A stretch of DNA of 35,936 bases, taken from NCBI GenBank assembly GCA_004173235.1, contig SEAC01000021.1, forward strand, positions 1-35,936, written 5' to 3'. The position numbers were made by a program, and so were the translations under genes. Below, piece after piece: positions 1 to 7,114 of the stretch. Origin of the DNA: Chitinophagaceae bacterium. Lineage in GTDB: Bacteria; Bacteroidota; Bacteroidia; Chitinophagales; Chitinophagaceae. The notes under the pieces are model-generated. The model made no database searches and was not told the origin of the DNA. It saw nothing but the letters and a program-made list of their open reading frames with translations. Every line of letters begins with the position of its first letter. Position 1 is the first letter of the stretch.

Positions 1-49
1 CCGTGCGGCCGGTCTCCTGACCTTGTATGTTTAATACTTTCAGTTCCAT
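1..49 (-). CDS. rplD: 50S ribosomal protein L4, N-terminal fragment cut by window edge
   Basis: The minus strand from 49 reads ATG and translates to MELKVLNIQGQETGRT before the window ends. This is the usual beginning of ribosomal protein L4 in Bacteroidota. L4 binds 23S rRNA and lines the exit tunnel. It starts 2 bp after the rplC stop codon, which is the normal S10-operon order and implies co-transcription with rplC. Only 16 codons are visible, so nothing can be said about the rest. The assignment rests on the start sequence plus the gene order. Confidence 0.88.
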   Translation of the reverse strand, partial: MELKVLNIQGQETGRT

Positions 50-51
50 GA

Positions 52-669
52 TTACTTCTGGATTAATACGATTGAACCAATATGGCCCGGGACGGAGCCG
101 CTTACGAGGATGTAGTTTTGCTCAGGGAAAACCTTCACGATCTTCAGGCCTTTCACCTTCACGCGGTCGGTACCCATACGGCCGGCCATCCGCATACCCT
201 TCATAACGCGGGCAGCGAACGACGAGTTACCGATAGAACCGGGAGCGCGCTGGCGATCGTGCTGGCCGTGAGAAGCCTCACCCACACCGGAAAAGCCGTG
301 ACGCTTAACAACGCCCTGGAAGCCTTTGCCTTTGGTAGTGCCTACTACTTCAACCTTTTCGCCTTCTTCAAAAATGTCTACAGTGATGGTTTCGCCGAGT
401 GCCTGGGTAAGGGTCGTGTTACGGAGCTCCTTAACGATCTTCTTGGGAGAAGTAGAGGCTTTTGCGAAGTGATTTGTCTCGGCTTTGATAGAATGCTTCT
501 CTTTCTTGTCGCCGAAAGCGATCTGGAGTGCATTGTAGCCGTCGGAGTCGACGGTCTTAACCTGCGTTACAACGCAGGGACCAGCCTCGATGATCGTGCA
601 GGCGGTTTGCTTTCCGCTTGCATCGAAGATGCTGGTCATCCCGATTTTTTTGCCAATGATACCTTTCAT
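52..669 (-). CDS. rplC: 50S ribosomal protein L3
   Basis: The 205-residue product starts [15 protein letters not shown], the typical L3 N-terminus, and carries the L3 central loop signature ([14 protein letters not shown] followed by [16 protein letters not shown], about residues 114-147). L3 binds the 3' domain of 23S rRNA and helps nucleate 50S assembly. An in-frame ATG at 732 would add 21 residues unlike any L3, so the start at 669 is preferred. Downstream rplD follows after 2 bp. Upstream, rpsJ is 491 bp away rather than adjacent, so it is unclear whether rplC is read from the rpsJ promoter or from one inside the gap. I saw no clear TAnnTTTG box in the gap. Confidence 0.97.
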   Translation of the reverse strand: MKGIIGKKIGMTSIFDASGKQTACTIIEAGPCVVTQVKTVDSDGYNALQIAFGDKKEKHSIKAETNHFAKASTSPKKIVKELRNTTLTQALGETITVDIFEEGEKVEVVGTTKGKGFQGVVKRHGFSGVGEASHGQHDRQRAPGSIGNSSFAARVMKGMRMAGRMGTDRVKVKGLKIVKVFPEQNYILVSGSVPGHIGSIVLIQK

Positions 670-1160
670 GTTTGAGGGTTTACCCCCCCAAGGTTGTGCA
701 AGACAGACCCATATGGTATCACGGGTCTTCAATCCTGGTTCACCGGCGACCTTTTCCTTTTTCTACCCTGGCTGGGCCAAGGGCAGTCACGGTACGTGAT
801 TCAGAAGTACCGCCGGCAAACAAACCTCGAAGGGCTTGTTTATATGTAAGCGCAGATTTGAGTTCGGAAATTCCTCCCTCCTATCCACAGTATATTGATC
901 AGAGCTCTTTTCTTGTCTGCCGCGCTACCCCGGAGGATGCATGCGGAAGCCATTTTGAGAGATGATTCCTATTTCAATTTGTTTGGCCTTTCAGCCACAT
1001 CGTTTCCTGTGAAACGAGGTTGTTGTCATCCTAAGAAACAACGTTGGTTGTCATCCTGAGCAACTACTTTGGTTGTCATCCTGAGCAACTACTCTAGTTG
1101 TCATCCTGAGCAACTACTCTAGTTGTCATCCTGAGCGTGGCCGAAGGATGACGATCCAGG
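670..1160. other. 491-bp gap between rpsJ and rplC without a convincing gene
   Basis: This stretch separates two genes that are normally adjacent. It holds the 25-bp tandem repeat at 1022-1151 and, on the minus (sense) strand, two possible stem-loops: a 6-bp AGACCC/GGGTCT stem at 705-728 just before rplC, and a 9-bp stem including one G-T pair at 818-841 with loop CTTCGA. Neither has a U-tract, so they look more like leader structures than terminators. Open frames here (for example 672-965 plus) lack family features. Confidence 0.6.
1022..1152. repeat. Five-unit 25-bp tandem repeat ending in a dispersed palindrome
   Basis: Units begin at 1022, 1047, 1072, 1097 and 1122, each opening GTTGTCATCCT. 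Units 3 and 4 are identical, unit 2 differs at two bases, and unit 1 is more diverged. The fifth unit turns into a palindrome at 1124-1151 (GTCATCCT ... AGGATGAC, 8-bp arms). This resembles a TCATCCTGAGC/CGAAGGATGA repeat that I recall as common between genes in many bacteria. It begins 9 bp after the rpsJ stop, so any rpsJ-rplC transcript must contain it. Confidence 0.9.
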
Positions 1161-1466
1161 TCACGCTTTGATTTCAACCTCCACACCGGAGGGCAGATCC
1201 AGCTTCGACAGCGCGTCAACAGTGCGCGAAGAGGAAGTGTAGATGTCCAGCAGGCGCTTGTGGGTTGCCAGTTGGAACTGCTCACGGCTCTTCTTGTTCA
1301 CGTGGGGCGAGCGGAGTACAGTAAAGATCTTCTTGCGCGTAGGCAGGGGAATGGGTCCTGTTACTACTGCACCTGTGCTGCGTACGGTCTTTACGATCTT
1401 CTCAGCAGATTTGTCCACCAGGTTGTGGTCGTAAGACTGTAATTTGATTCTGATACGCTGGGACAT
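1161..1466 (-). CDS. rpsJ: 30S ribosomal protein S10
   Basis: The 101-residue product is a full-length S10. It begins [18 protein letters not shown] and contains the conserved [21 protein letters not shown] loop region (about residues 38-57) and the C-terminal [12 protein letters not shown]10 sits in the 30S head and, as NusE, also takes part in transcription antitermination. It has no Shine-Dalgarno sequence. A promoter-like TTGG-N19-TACCTTTG lies just upstream (1498-1528), so it seems to start its own transcription unit rather than being read from fusA. It is separated from fusA by a lipoprotein gene and two terminators, and from rplC by a repeat-filled gap. Confidence 0.98.
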   Translation of the reverse strand: MSQRIRIKLQSYDHNLVDKSAEKIVKTVRSTGAVVTGPIPLPTRKKIFTVLRSPHVNKKSREQFQLATHKRLLDIYTSSSRTVDALSKLDLPSGVEVEIKA

Positions 1467-1497
1467 ATTTCAAATAGCCATTTTTGGAATGGGAGTG

Positions 1498-1528
1498 CAA
1501 AGGTAACGGGCCCTGTGCATCTTTCCAA
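1498..1528 (-). promoter_or_regulatory. Promoter for rpsJ
   Basis: On the minus strand TACCTTTG (1505-1498) matches the Bacteroidota -7 consensus TAnnTTTG, and TTGG at 1528-1525 lies 19 bases upstream, the expected spacing for the -33 element. The predicted start of transcription is about 25 bases before the rpsJ ATG. This is the best-matched promoter seen in the window. Confidence 0.65.
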
Positions 1529-1569
1529 CTAATGCAGCTACTTTTTCTCAAATAAATGCTTAAAAGGAA

Positions 1570-1599
1570 GGTTTCGGAGGGTTTCGGAGGGTTTGGTGA
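1570..1599. repeat. Three-unit 10-bp tandem repeat (GGTTTCGGAG)
   Basis: Two exact GGTTTCGGAG units and one degenerate unit lie upstream of the rpsJ promoter. The unit is close to the GGTTCCGGAG array at 17692-17741, so the same unit family occurs at two distant places. Confidence 0.75.
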
Positions 1600-1650
1600 G
1601 CTAGCGGCAAGATTCGTACGCACTGATTACCAATAAACCAATAAACGAAA

Positions 1651-1674
1651 GGGCCCCGCCAAATAGCGGGGCCC
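1651..1674 (-). terminator. Terminator of the DUF4382 lipoprotein gene
   Basis: Read on the minus strand: GGGCCCCGC, loop TATTTG, GCGGGGCCC, then TTTCGTTT. A 9-bp all-GC stem followed by a T-rich run is a typical intrinsic terminator. It separates the lipoprotein gene from rpsJ. The CCAATAAA repeats at 1629-1645 lie directly beyond it. Confidence 0.8.
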
Positions 1675-1700
1675 GTGATGCTACCCGACAAAAAACGAGG

Positions 1701-2495
1701 TTAGCGCAGGCGCACAGTGTCTACAACGGTAACGCCGCTGGTGGTCACGTTTATGTTGCTGCGGTTTTGAACAGGAATGGTGGAATCGGCCGGCACAAAG
1801 CTCAGGCTGTAGCTGCCGGCGCTGAGCCCGCCCAGCCACCAGGCGCCTGCCGAAGTGAACGTTCCGGCAACCGTATCGGTGCCCTGAATGGCGTACACGG
1901 CGGTGCGTATAGAGTCTGGCGTTACGAAGCCGCGCAGCCCGCCTCCTACCGCTTGCAGCGTCGTGCGGATCACCGGCTTGAGCATATAACGGCCATTGCC
2001 GGTGCGCACAATAGAGCGGCCCGCATCGAAGTCGAGCACAAGGCGATACGTGACGCCTTCGGCCACATCCTGGTGGATGTTCAGTTTGAGCCCGGACTGC
2101 TGCGCGCTGGGTGTTTCAAGATTGTAGCGCTGGCCGTCCACCACCACGGAATTGTTAGATCCTAACACGAGGCGTATCTGCTGGAGACGTCCGGCAGTGA
2201 GGCTGGAAGCGCCGAGGAGCGTGTCGTTGCCGTTCACCAGCTGCAGGAGATTCACCGGTCCGCGCGCGCCGCCGGCAAGGCTTTGCCAGCCGCTTGCAGA
2301 GTCGGACCCGTAGTTGACGCGCACGTCCTGCACATCTACAAAAACAGAATCGAAGTTGCCCGGAGCATCCGTGAGGTACACTTCCAGGCGGCCGGAACCC
2401 GCGCCGGTAGCGGAGTTTTCGGATTTCGAACAGGATACAAAAAGAAAGGAAGTAAGGCTAGCAACGGCTAAAGAAGTCAGGGCGGTTTTCAACAT
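1701..2495 (-). CDS. DUF4382-domain lipoprotein
   Basis: The 264-residue product opens with a lipoprotein signal peptide (MLKTALTSLAVASLTSFLFVSC, acylated Cys22) followed by a Ser/Gly-rich linker. Residues about 35-180 match the DUF4382 pattern: GRLEVYLTDAPGNFDSVFVDV, then NLLQLVNG, LxAGRLQQIRLVLG and LDFDAGRSIVRTGNGRYMLKPVI. The rest (about 188-264) looks like a small carboxypeptidase-regulatory-type beta domain (GLRGFVTPDSIRTAVYAI ... AGSYSLSFVP). The longer frame from 2687 reads through a terminator and 8-bp repeats, so the Met at 2495 is chosen. It is probably an envelope lipoprotein; function unknown. It is flanked by terminators on both sides, so it is an independent gene inserted in the fusA-rpsJ junction. 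A weak TAACCTTTG (2542-2534) may be part of its promoter. Confidence 0.85.
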   Translation of the reverse strand: MLKTALTSLAVASLTSFLFVSCSKSENSATGAGSGRLEVYLTDAPGNFDSVFVDVQDVRVNYGSDSASGWQSLAGGARGPVNLLQLVNGNDTLLGASSLTAGRLQQIRLVLGSNNSVVVDGQRYNLETPSAQQSGLKLNIHQDVAEGVTYRLVLDFDAGRSIVRTGNGRYMLKPVIRTTLQAVGGGLRGFVTPDSIRTAVYAIQGTDTVAGTFTSAGAWWLGGLSAGSYSLSFVPADSTIPVQNRSNINVTTSGVTVVDTVRLR

Positions 2496-2572
2496 CGGTA
2501 GGGTTGTTTCCGCGCCAAAAGCGAGAACCGTGCCAAAGGTTAAGGATGTGGTAATGGGGTAATATGCTAATA

Positions 2573-2604
2573 GGTTGAGGAGTTGAGGAGTTGAGGGGTT
2601 GAGG
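2573..2604. repeat. Four-unit 8-bp tandem repeat (AGTTGAGG)
   Basis: GGTTGAGG, AGTTGAGG, AGTTGAGG and GGTTGAGG follow without gaps in the region between the fusA terminator and the lipoprotein gene. Next to it (2607-2641) is a degenerate 16-bp duplication containing AACCACTGAA and CCAATAAAC. The latter is also found at 1629-1645 and 5866-5890. Confidence 0.8.
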
Positions 2605-2644
2605 GGAACCACTGAATCGATAAACCACTGAACCAATAAACAAA

Positions 2645-2672
2645 AGAGCCTGCCCCTTTCGGAACAGGCTCT
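2645..2672 (-). terminator. fusA terminator
   Basis: On the minus strand AGAGCCTGTTCC, tetraloop GAAA, GGGGCAGGCTCT, followed by TTTTGTTT. The stem is 12 bp including two T-G pairs. It starts 21 bases after the fusA stop, so fusA transcription ends before the lipoprotein gene. Confidence 0.88.
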
Positions 2673-2692
2673 ACTCACTATAAGCAAAAGGA

Positions 2693-4843
2693 TTAGTCTT
2701 CGATTTTCACTTTGCCCTTGTTCTTCGCGATCACTTCTTCAGCGATGTTGTTGGGAGCAGGAGCATAGTGCGAGAATTCCATCGTGGAAGATGCGCGGCC
2801 CGACGACAGCGAGCGGAGCTGCGTCACGTATCCGAACATTTCGCTCAGGGGAACTTTCGCTTTGATCACCTCGGCGCCGGCACGGTTGTCCATACCTTCC
2901 ATCATTCCACGGCGGCGGTTGAGGTCACCCGTAACGTCACCCATGTACTGGGCGGGGGTGATCACTTCCACTTTCATGATCGGCTCGAGCAGCACTGGCT
3001 TGCACTTCTTGCCGGCTTCACGGAAGCCCTGGCGGGCGCAAAGCTCAAACGACATAGCGTCGGAGTCAACCGCGTGGAAGGAACCGTCGTATACGCGCAC
3101 CTTCATGTTGTCGAGCGGGTAACCGGCGAGTACGCCTGTTCCCATCGCGCTCTCGAAACCTTTCTGGATCGAGGGAACGAATTCGCGGGGGATGGATCCA
3201 CCAAACAGGTCGTTCACAAACTGGTACTTCTTGTCGGGGTTTTCTTTCGAAAACTCTTCGTCGATAGGACCAAGTTCGAAGATGATGTCGGCGAACTTAC
3301 CGCGACCACCGGTTTGCTTCTTCAGCGTCTCACGGTGTTCAACATTCTTGGTGAAAGCCTCTTTGTAAGCAACCTGGGGAGCGCCCTGATTTACTTCCAC
3401 TTTGAATTCGCGGCGCATGCGGTCAACGATGATCTCGAGGTGCAGCTCACCCATTCCACGAAGGATGGTCTGGCCCGTGTCTTCGTCTGTATTTACACGG
3501 AGCGTAGGATCTTCTTCGATGAGCTTGGCAATGGCCATACCCATCTTGTCCACGTCGGCTTGCGTCTTGGGCTCGATGGCGATAGCGATCACAGGCTCGG
3601 GGATGAACATGTTCTCCAGCGTGATCGGATGATCTTCGTGGCAGAGTGTGTCACCGGTCTTGATCTCTTTGAAACCAACGGCGGCACCGATATCACCGGC
3701 TTCGATGAAGTCGATCGGGTTTTGCTTGTTGGCAAACATTTTCATGATGCGCGAGATACGCTCTTTCTTGCCGCTGCGCACGTTGAGTACGTAGGAGCCG
3801 GCGTCGAGCTTGCCCGAATACACCCGGAAGAACGCGAGACGACCTACGAATGGATCGGTCATGATCTTGAATGCGAGGGCCGCAAACGGCTCCTTTGCAT
3901 CGGGGCGGCGGATCACTTCTTCACCGGTGTCGGGGTTGATGCCTTTTACAGCTTCAATGTCCATCGGTGAAGGGAGGTAGCGGCAAACACCATCGAGGGC
4001 GGTCTGCACGCCTTTGTTCTTGAACGAAGAACCGCACATCATCGGAACGATGCTCAAGTCGATCGTAGCCTTACGGATAGCCTCGTGCATTTCATCTTCG
4101 GTGATCGAGTTCGGATCGTCGAAGAATTTCTCCATAAGCTTGTCGTCGTATTCGGCAACGGCTTCAACGAGGGCAGCGCGCCATTCGTTTGCTTCTTCGA
4201 GCATATCGGCAGGCACATCGATCTCGTCGAAGGTCATGCCTTCGGTTTCCATGTGCCAGATGATGCCTTTCATTTTGATCAGGTCCACTACGCCTTTGAA
4301 ATCGTCTTCGGCGCCGATGGGGAGCTGGAGGGGAACGGCTTTCGAACCGAGCATTTCGCGCACCTGCTTCACTACCATCAGGAAGTCGGCACCCGAGCGG
4401 TCCATCTTGTTGACGAAGCCGATGCGGGGTACGTTGTAGCGGTTGGCCTGGCGCCATACGGTCTCCGACTGGGGCTCAACGCCGTCCACGGCAGAGAACA
4501 GGGCGATCAGTCCGTCGAGCACGCGCATCGAGCGCTCCACTTCCACGGTGAAGTCCACGTGGCCGGGAGTATCGATGATGTTGAAAGCATATTTTTTGGT
4601 GTTGGCATCTGCCGTACCTTTTACGGTAGGGAAGTTCCACTGGCAGCTTACAGCAGCCGAGGTAATGGTGATACCGCGCTCTTTTTCCTGCTCCATCCAG
4701 TCGGTGGTAGCGGCACCGTCGTGTACTTCACCAATCTTGTGGATCATACCGGTGTAGCGCAGGATACGCTCGGTCGTAGTGGTCTTACCGGCATCGATGT
4801 GCGCGGCAATACCAAAGTTGCGTTGAAATCTTAAGTCTGCCAT
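2693..4843 (-). CDS. fusA: Translation elongation factor G
   Basis: The 716-residue product is a full-length EF-G GTPase that drives ribosomal translocation. GTP-binding motifs are all present: AHIDAGKT (residues 14-21), RGITI (56-60), DTPGH (91-95) and NKMD (145-148). Domain II and the domain III-V region, including [17 protein letters not shown] and the C-terminal SMEF-type segment, follow. The ATG at 4843 is chosen over the GTG three codons upstream because EF-G usually begins MADLR or similar. It is divergent from the histone-like gene, with 61 bp between the two start codons. It has its own terminator at 2645-2672, so it is likely monocistronic although it keeps its classic place in the str order. 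Confidence 0.98.
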   Translation of the reverse strand: MADLRFQRNFGIAAHIDAGKTTTTERILRYTGMIHKIGEVHDGAATTDWMEQEKERGITITSAAVSCQWNFPTVKGTADANTKKYAFNIIDTPGHVDFTVEVERSMRVLDGLIALFSAVDGVEPQSETVWRQANRYNVPRIGFVNKMDRSGADFLMVVKQVREMLGSKAVPLQLPIGAEDDFKGVVDLIKMKGIIWHMETEGMTFDEIDVPADMLEEANEWRAALVEAVAEYDDKLMEKFFDDPNSITEDEMHEAIRKATIDLSIVPMMCGSSFKNKGVQTALDGVCRYLPSPMDIEAVKGINPDTGEEVIRRPDAKEPFAALAFKIMTDPFVGRLAFFRVYSGKLDAGSYVLNVRSGKKERISRIMKMFANKQNPIDFIEAGDIGAAVGFKEIKTGDTLCHEDHPITLENMFIPEPVIAIAIEPKTQADVDKMGMAIAKLIEEDPTLRVNTDEDTGQTILRGMGELHLEIIVDRMRREFKVEVNQGAPQVAYKEAFTKNVEHRETLKKQTGGRGKFADIIFELGPIDEEFSKENPDKKYQFVNDLFGGSIPREFVPSIQKGFESAMGTGVLAGYPLDNMKVRVYDGSFHAVDSDAMSFELCARQGFREAGKKCKPVLLEPIMKVEVITPAQYMGDVTGDLNRRRGMMEGMDNRAGAEVIKAKVPLSEMFGYVTQLRSLSSGRASSTMEFSHYAPAPNNIAEEVIAKNKGKVKIED

Positions 4844-4904
4844 GAGTATCACTGTTGTAATTTTCGAACAGAAAATTGAATCACCCCATCAAAACCCATT
4901 AAAC

Positions 4905-5714
4905 ATGGCAAAAGCAAGCAAGAAAGCTGCTCCCAAAAAAACCGCTAAGAAAGCCGCCCAGGCGAAGAAAGCGGCTCCCAGAAAGGCCGCTGCAAAGAAG
5001 GCCGCTCCAAAGAAAGCCGCGAAGAAGGCCGCTCCTAAGAAGGCTGCTGCGAAAAAGGCCGCACCGAAAAAAGGATCCGCTAACAAAGCAGCGCCCAAGA
5101 AGGCAGCAAAAAAAGCAGCACCGAAAAGAGCAGCACTCAAGAAAGCCGTAGCCAAAAAAGCAGCTCCGAAAAAAGCGGCTAAGAAAGCAGCGCCCAGGAA
5201 GGCTTCCAAAAAAGCAGCGCCAAAAAAAGCAGCAGCAAAGAAGGCAGCTCCCAAAAAGGCAGCAAAAAAAGCAGCAGCGAAAAAAGCGGCGCCAAAAAAA
5301 GCAGCAGCGAAAAAGTCCGCTCCCGCGAAAGCAGCAGCCAAAAAAGCTTCACCCGCAAAGAAGGCCGCCGCCAAAAAAGGCGGACAGGCAGCGGCAGCTA
5401 AAGGCGCGCCTCAAAAGGCCGCTGCAGCACGCAAAGGCGGCAGCTCCCGCTCGAATGCCGGCTCGCGTGGCAGCCAGCGCTCCCAGAGCGGCTCTACGGG
5501 CCGTAGCGGCAGCACAGCAGGTCGCACCAACAATGCTGAAGAAACACGCAGCGTGAATACCGATGGCCTGGAGGATGTACGTAGTTCGAACACTACGGAG
5601 CAGCCAGGCGAAATGTCGAACCCCGCTAACGACATGCTGGGCGGCGATGCCACCGGCACCACCTCCGGCGACGTCGGCGGCGGCGGCATGAGCGATACGT
5701 CGGAAGAGTTGTAG
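4905..5714 (+). CDS. Histone H1-like lysine/alanine/proline-rich protein
   Basis: The 269-residue product starts MAKASKKAAPKK. Residues 1 to about 180 are almost only Ala, Lys and Pro in degenerate repeats of KKAAPKKAA and KKAAAKKAA, as in eukaryotic H1 tails, AlgP-type proteins and bacterial H1-like proteins. Residues 180-210 are Ser/Gly/Arg-rich. The last 60 residues change character to acidic and Gly/Thr-rich, ending MSDTSEEL. Such tails bind DNA or RNA by charge and may compact the nucleoid; the acidic end could moderate this (inference). The upstream in-frame ATG at 4842 overlaps the fusA start, so the ATG at 4905 is preferred. It is transcribed divergently from fusA and against rpsG. 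The many AAAAAA runs make it prone to replication slippage and length variation. Confidence 0.85.
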   Translation: MAKASKKAAPKKTAKKAAQAKKAAPRKAAAKKAAPKKAAKKAAPKKAAAKKAAPKKGSANKAAPKKAAKKAAPKRAALKKAVAKKAAPKKAAKKAAPRKASKKAAPKKAAAKKAAPKKAAKKAAAKKAAPKKAAAKKSAPAKAAAKKASPAKKAAAKKGGQAAAAKGAPQKAAAARKGGSSRSNAGSRGSQRSQSGSTGRSGSTAGRTNNAEETRSVNTDGLEDVRSSNTTEQPGEMSNPANDMLGGDATGTTSGDVGGGGMSDTSEEL

Positions 5715-5733
5715 ACGCAGCAAAGAATAATGA

Positions 5734-5758
5734 GAAAGCCCCGCTACGCGGGGCTTTC
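5734..5758 (+). terminator. Terminator of the histone-like gene
   Basis: GAAAGCCCCGC, loop TAC, GCGGGGCTTTC: an 11-bp perfect stem 19 bases after the stop codon at 5712-5714. There is little U-tract beyond the stem, but the A/T ends make it work in either direction. Confidence 0.75.
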
Positions 5759-5761
5759 GCG

Positions 5762-5817
5762 TTGAATGTTCAATATTCAATGTTCAATATTCAATGTGCA
5801 ATGTTCAATGTTCAAGG
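5762..5817. repeat. Eight-unit 7-bp array (TTCAATG)
   Basis: Units run in exact 7-bp register: TTGAATG, TTCAATA, TTCAATG, TTCAATA, TTCAATG, TGCAATG, TTCAATG and TTCAAGG. The first unit is close to an inverted copy, giving the palindrome TTGAATGTTCAA. The array sits between the converging terminators of the histone-like gene and rpsG. Confidence 0.92.
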
Positions 5818-5865
5818 ACCGCAACGAGAATCAGGATACCGCAGAATTCCCCTTGGTAGGTCCAG

Positions 5866-5890
5866 CATACCAATAAACCAATATACCAAT
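5866..5890. repeat. 8-bp CCAATAAA/CCAATATA repeat
   Basis: Three consecutive 8-bp units of the form ACCAATAN precede the rpsG terminator. The same CCAATAAA unit occurs beside the terminators at 1651-1674 and 2645-2672. Confidence 0.65.
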
Positions 5891-5896
5891 GCACAA

Positions 5897-5920
5897 AAAG
5901 CCCCGCAGAAGCGGGGCTTT
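5897..5920 (-). terminator. rpsG terminator (end of the rpsL-rpsG unit)
   Basis: On the minus strand AAAGCCCCGC, loop TTCT, GCGGGGCTTT, then TTGTGC. This strong stem lies about 22 bases after the rpsG stop. It implies that the rpsL-rpsG transcript ends here and does not continue into fusA. Confidence 0.85.
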
Positions 5921-5942
5921 GTATGTTCGTAGAATGCCTTGA

Positions 5943-6410
5943 TTAAACTTTGAAGTGGGCGAAAGCCTTGTTGGCTTCGGCCATGCGGTGCGTATCTTCT
6001 TTCTTCTTGAAAGCAGCTCCTTCACCTTTTGCTGCGGCAACGATCTCGTTGGCCAGCTTGTCAGACATGGAACGGCCGTTGCGCTCGCGGCTGTAGCGGA
6101 TCAACCACTTCATGGAAAGGGAGATCTTACGGTCGGGGCGAACTTCGGAAGGAATCTGGAAAGTGGCGCCACCGATACGGCGGCTGCGTACTTCCACAGC
6201 AGGCGTTACGTTCTGAAGGGCTTTCTTCCAGATCTCATAACCGTCTTCGCCGGTAGTCTTGGCTACCTTGGCAATGGCGTCATAAAAGATCTCGAAGGCA
6301 ACGCTTTTCTTTCCTTCCCACATGATGTTGTTGACGAAGCGGGTTACCAGCTTGTCGTTATAACGGGGGTCCGGTGCGAGGGGGAGTTTTTTGGCTTGTG
6401 CTTTACGCAT
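5943..6410 (-). CDS. rpsG: 30S ribosomal protein S7
   Basis: The 155-residue product is full-length S7, which organises the 3' major domain of 16S rRNA near the E site. It begins [19 protein letters not shown] and carries [18 protein letters not shown] and the conserved segment [16 protein letters not shown] (about residues 73-88), then [14 protein letters not shown]. It lies 72 bp after rpsL on the same strand and ends at a strong terminator, so rpsL-rpsG form a two-gene unit. Confidence 0.98.
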   Translation of the reverse strand: MRKAQAKKLPLAPDPRYNDKLVTRFVNNIMWEGKKSVAFEIFYDAIAKVAKTTGEDGYEIWKKALQNVTPAVEVRSRRIGGATFQIPSEVRPDRKISLSMKWLIRYSRERNGRSMSDKLANEIVAAAKGEGAAFKKKEDTHRMAEANKAFAHFKV

Positions 6411-6482
6411 TGTATGCTTGATTATCGATCATCAGGTTCTCAGGCGTGGTGCTGAGCTTCTCGATCGCTTTAAAAAATCGAA

Positions 6483-6881
6483 TTATTTCTTACCAGCGGG
6501 TTTCGCGCCGGCCTTTTCTTTCTTCGTACCGTACTTGGAACGGCTCTTCTTACGGTCTTTAACACCGGCAGTATCGAGCGAACCGCGCACAATGTGGTAA
6601 CGTACACCCGGCAGATCCTTCACACGACCACCGCGGATGAGCACGATGGAGTGCTCCTGGAGGTTGTGGCCTTCACCTGGGATGTAGGCAATAACTTCCA
6701 CCTTGTTGGTCAGGCGAACCTTGGCAACCTTACGGAGGGCCGAGTTCGGCTTCTTGGGTGTAGTGGTATATACACGGGTACAAACACCGCGGCGCTGAGG
6801 GCAGCTGTCCAGAGCACGTGACTTGCTCTTGGCGCGGATGATCTCTCTTCCTTTACGAACTAATTGTTGAATAGTAGGCAT
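6483..6881 (-). CDS. rpsL: 30S ribosomal protein S12
   Basis: The 132-residue product begins [20 protein letters not shown] and contains the decoding-site sequence [21 protein letters not shown] with Lys43 and Lys44 intact. These positions lie in the loop where streptomycin-resistance changes occur, so it is wild type at Lys43. The second loop [10 protein letters not shown] is also intact. The C-terminal extension [13 protein letters not shown] is lysine-rich. It is the first gene of the str cluster. A TACCTTTG box lies 34 bases upstream of the start. Confidence 0.98.
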   Translation of the reverse strand: MPTIQQLVRKGREIIRAKSKSRALDSCPQRRGVCTRVYTTTPKKPNSALRKVAKVRLTNKVEVIAYIPGEGHNLQEHSIVLIRGGRVKDLPGVRYHIVRGSLDTAGVKDRKKSRSKYGTKKEKAGAKPAGKK

Positions 6882-6915
6882 TACGAACTCTGTTTATTCC
6901 CCTTTTTTGGGACGG

Positions 6916-6923
6916 CAAAGGTA
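6916..6923 (-). promoter_or_regulatory. -7 box for rpsL-rpsG
   Basis: TACCTTTG on the minus strand matches TAnnTTTG and would start transcription about 28 bases before the rpsL ATG. I see no good -33 TTTG; the region where it should lie is occupied by the 7-bp array at 6931-6958. Confidence 0.5.
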
Positions 6924-6930
6924 GGGAAAA

Positions 6931-6958
6931 ATGTTAGATGTGGGATGTGCGATGTTAG
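6931..6958. repeat. Four-unit 7-bp array (ATGTTAG)
   Basis: ATGTTAG, ATGTGGG, ATGTGCG and ATGTTAG follow without gaps directly upstream of the rpsL -7 box. No complementary partner array is visible nearby. Further on, 7086-7110 has a looser 9-bp repeat of TATTCCGTG type just beyond the ilvE stop. Confidence 0.85.
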
Positions 6959-7114
6959 ATTTTTTTGAAACCAGCGGCTGTTTGGCCAGAAAATGCAGCA
7001 GAATGCGCCCCTGCCGGCTCGTTTGCTTCATTGCAACCGCCCATTGAAATGGAAAAGCCCGCCAGCGGCGGACCCTTCCTTGTAATTTCCGTGTATTCCG
7101 TGTTTTCCGTGCGC

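Noticed and set aside
670..732. 21-residue N-terminal extension of rplC
   Set aside because: L3 begins at MKGIIGKK; the extension has no conservation pattern and overlaps a stem-loop.
1022..1152. Tandem repeat resembling a small CRISPR array
   Set aside because: Units are contiguous 25-bp copies without variable spacers, and no cas genes are present.
2496..2687. 64-residue N-terminal extension of the DUF4382 protein
   Set aside because: It translates 8-bp tandem repeats and lies upstream of a clear lipoprotein signal peptide.
2768..3970. A 400-codon open frame opposite fusA, and a similar one opposite sucC (34315-35649)
   Set aside because: Composition is typical of reverse-strand shadows and the sense genes are unambiguous.
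4889..5374. Ala/Phe-rich open frame opposite the histone-like gene that resembles a membrane protein
   Set aside because: It is the complement of AAG/GCN repeats; it has no start context and no relation to known proteins.
7000..7114. Possible small gene between rpsL and ilvE
   Set aside because: Frames here are short, lack recognisable motifs, and include a 9-bp TATTCCGTG-type repeat.
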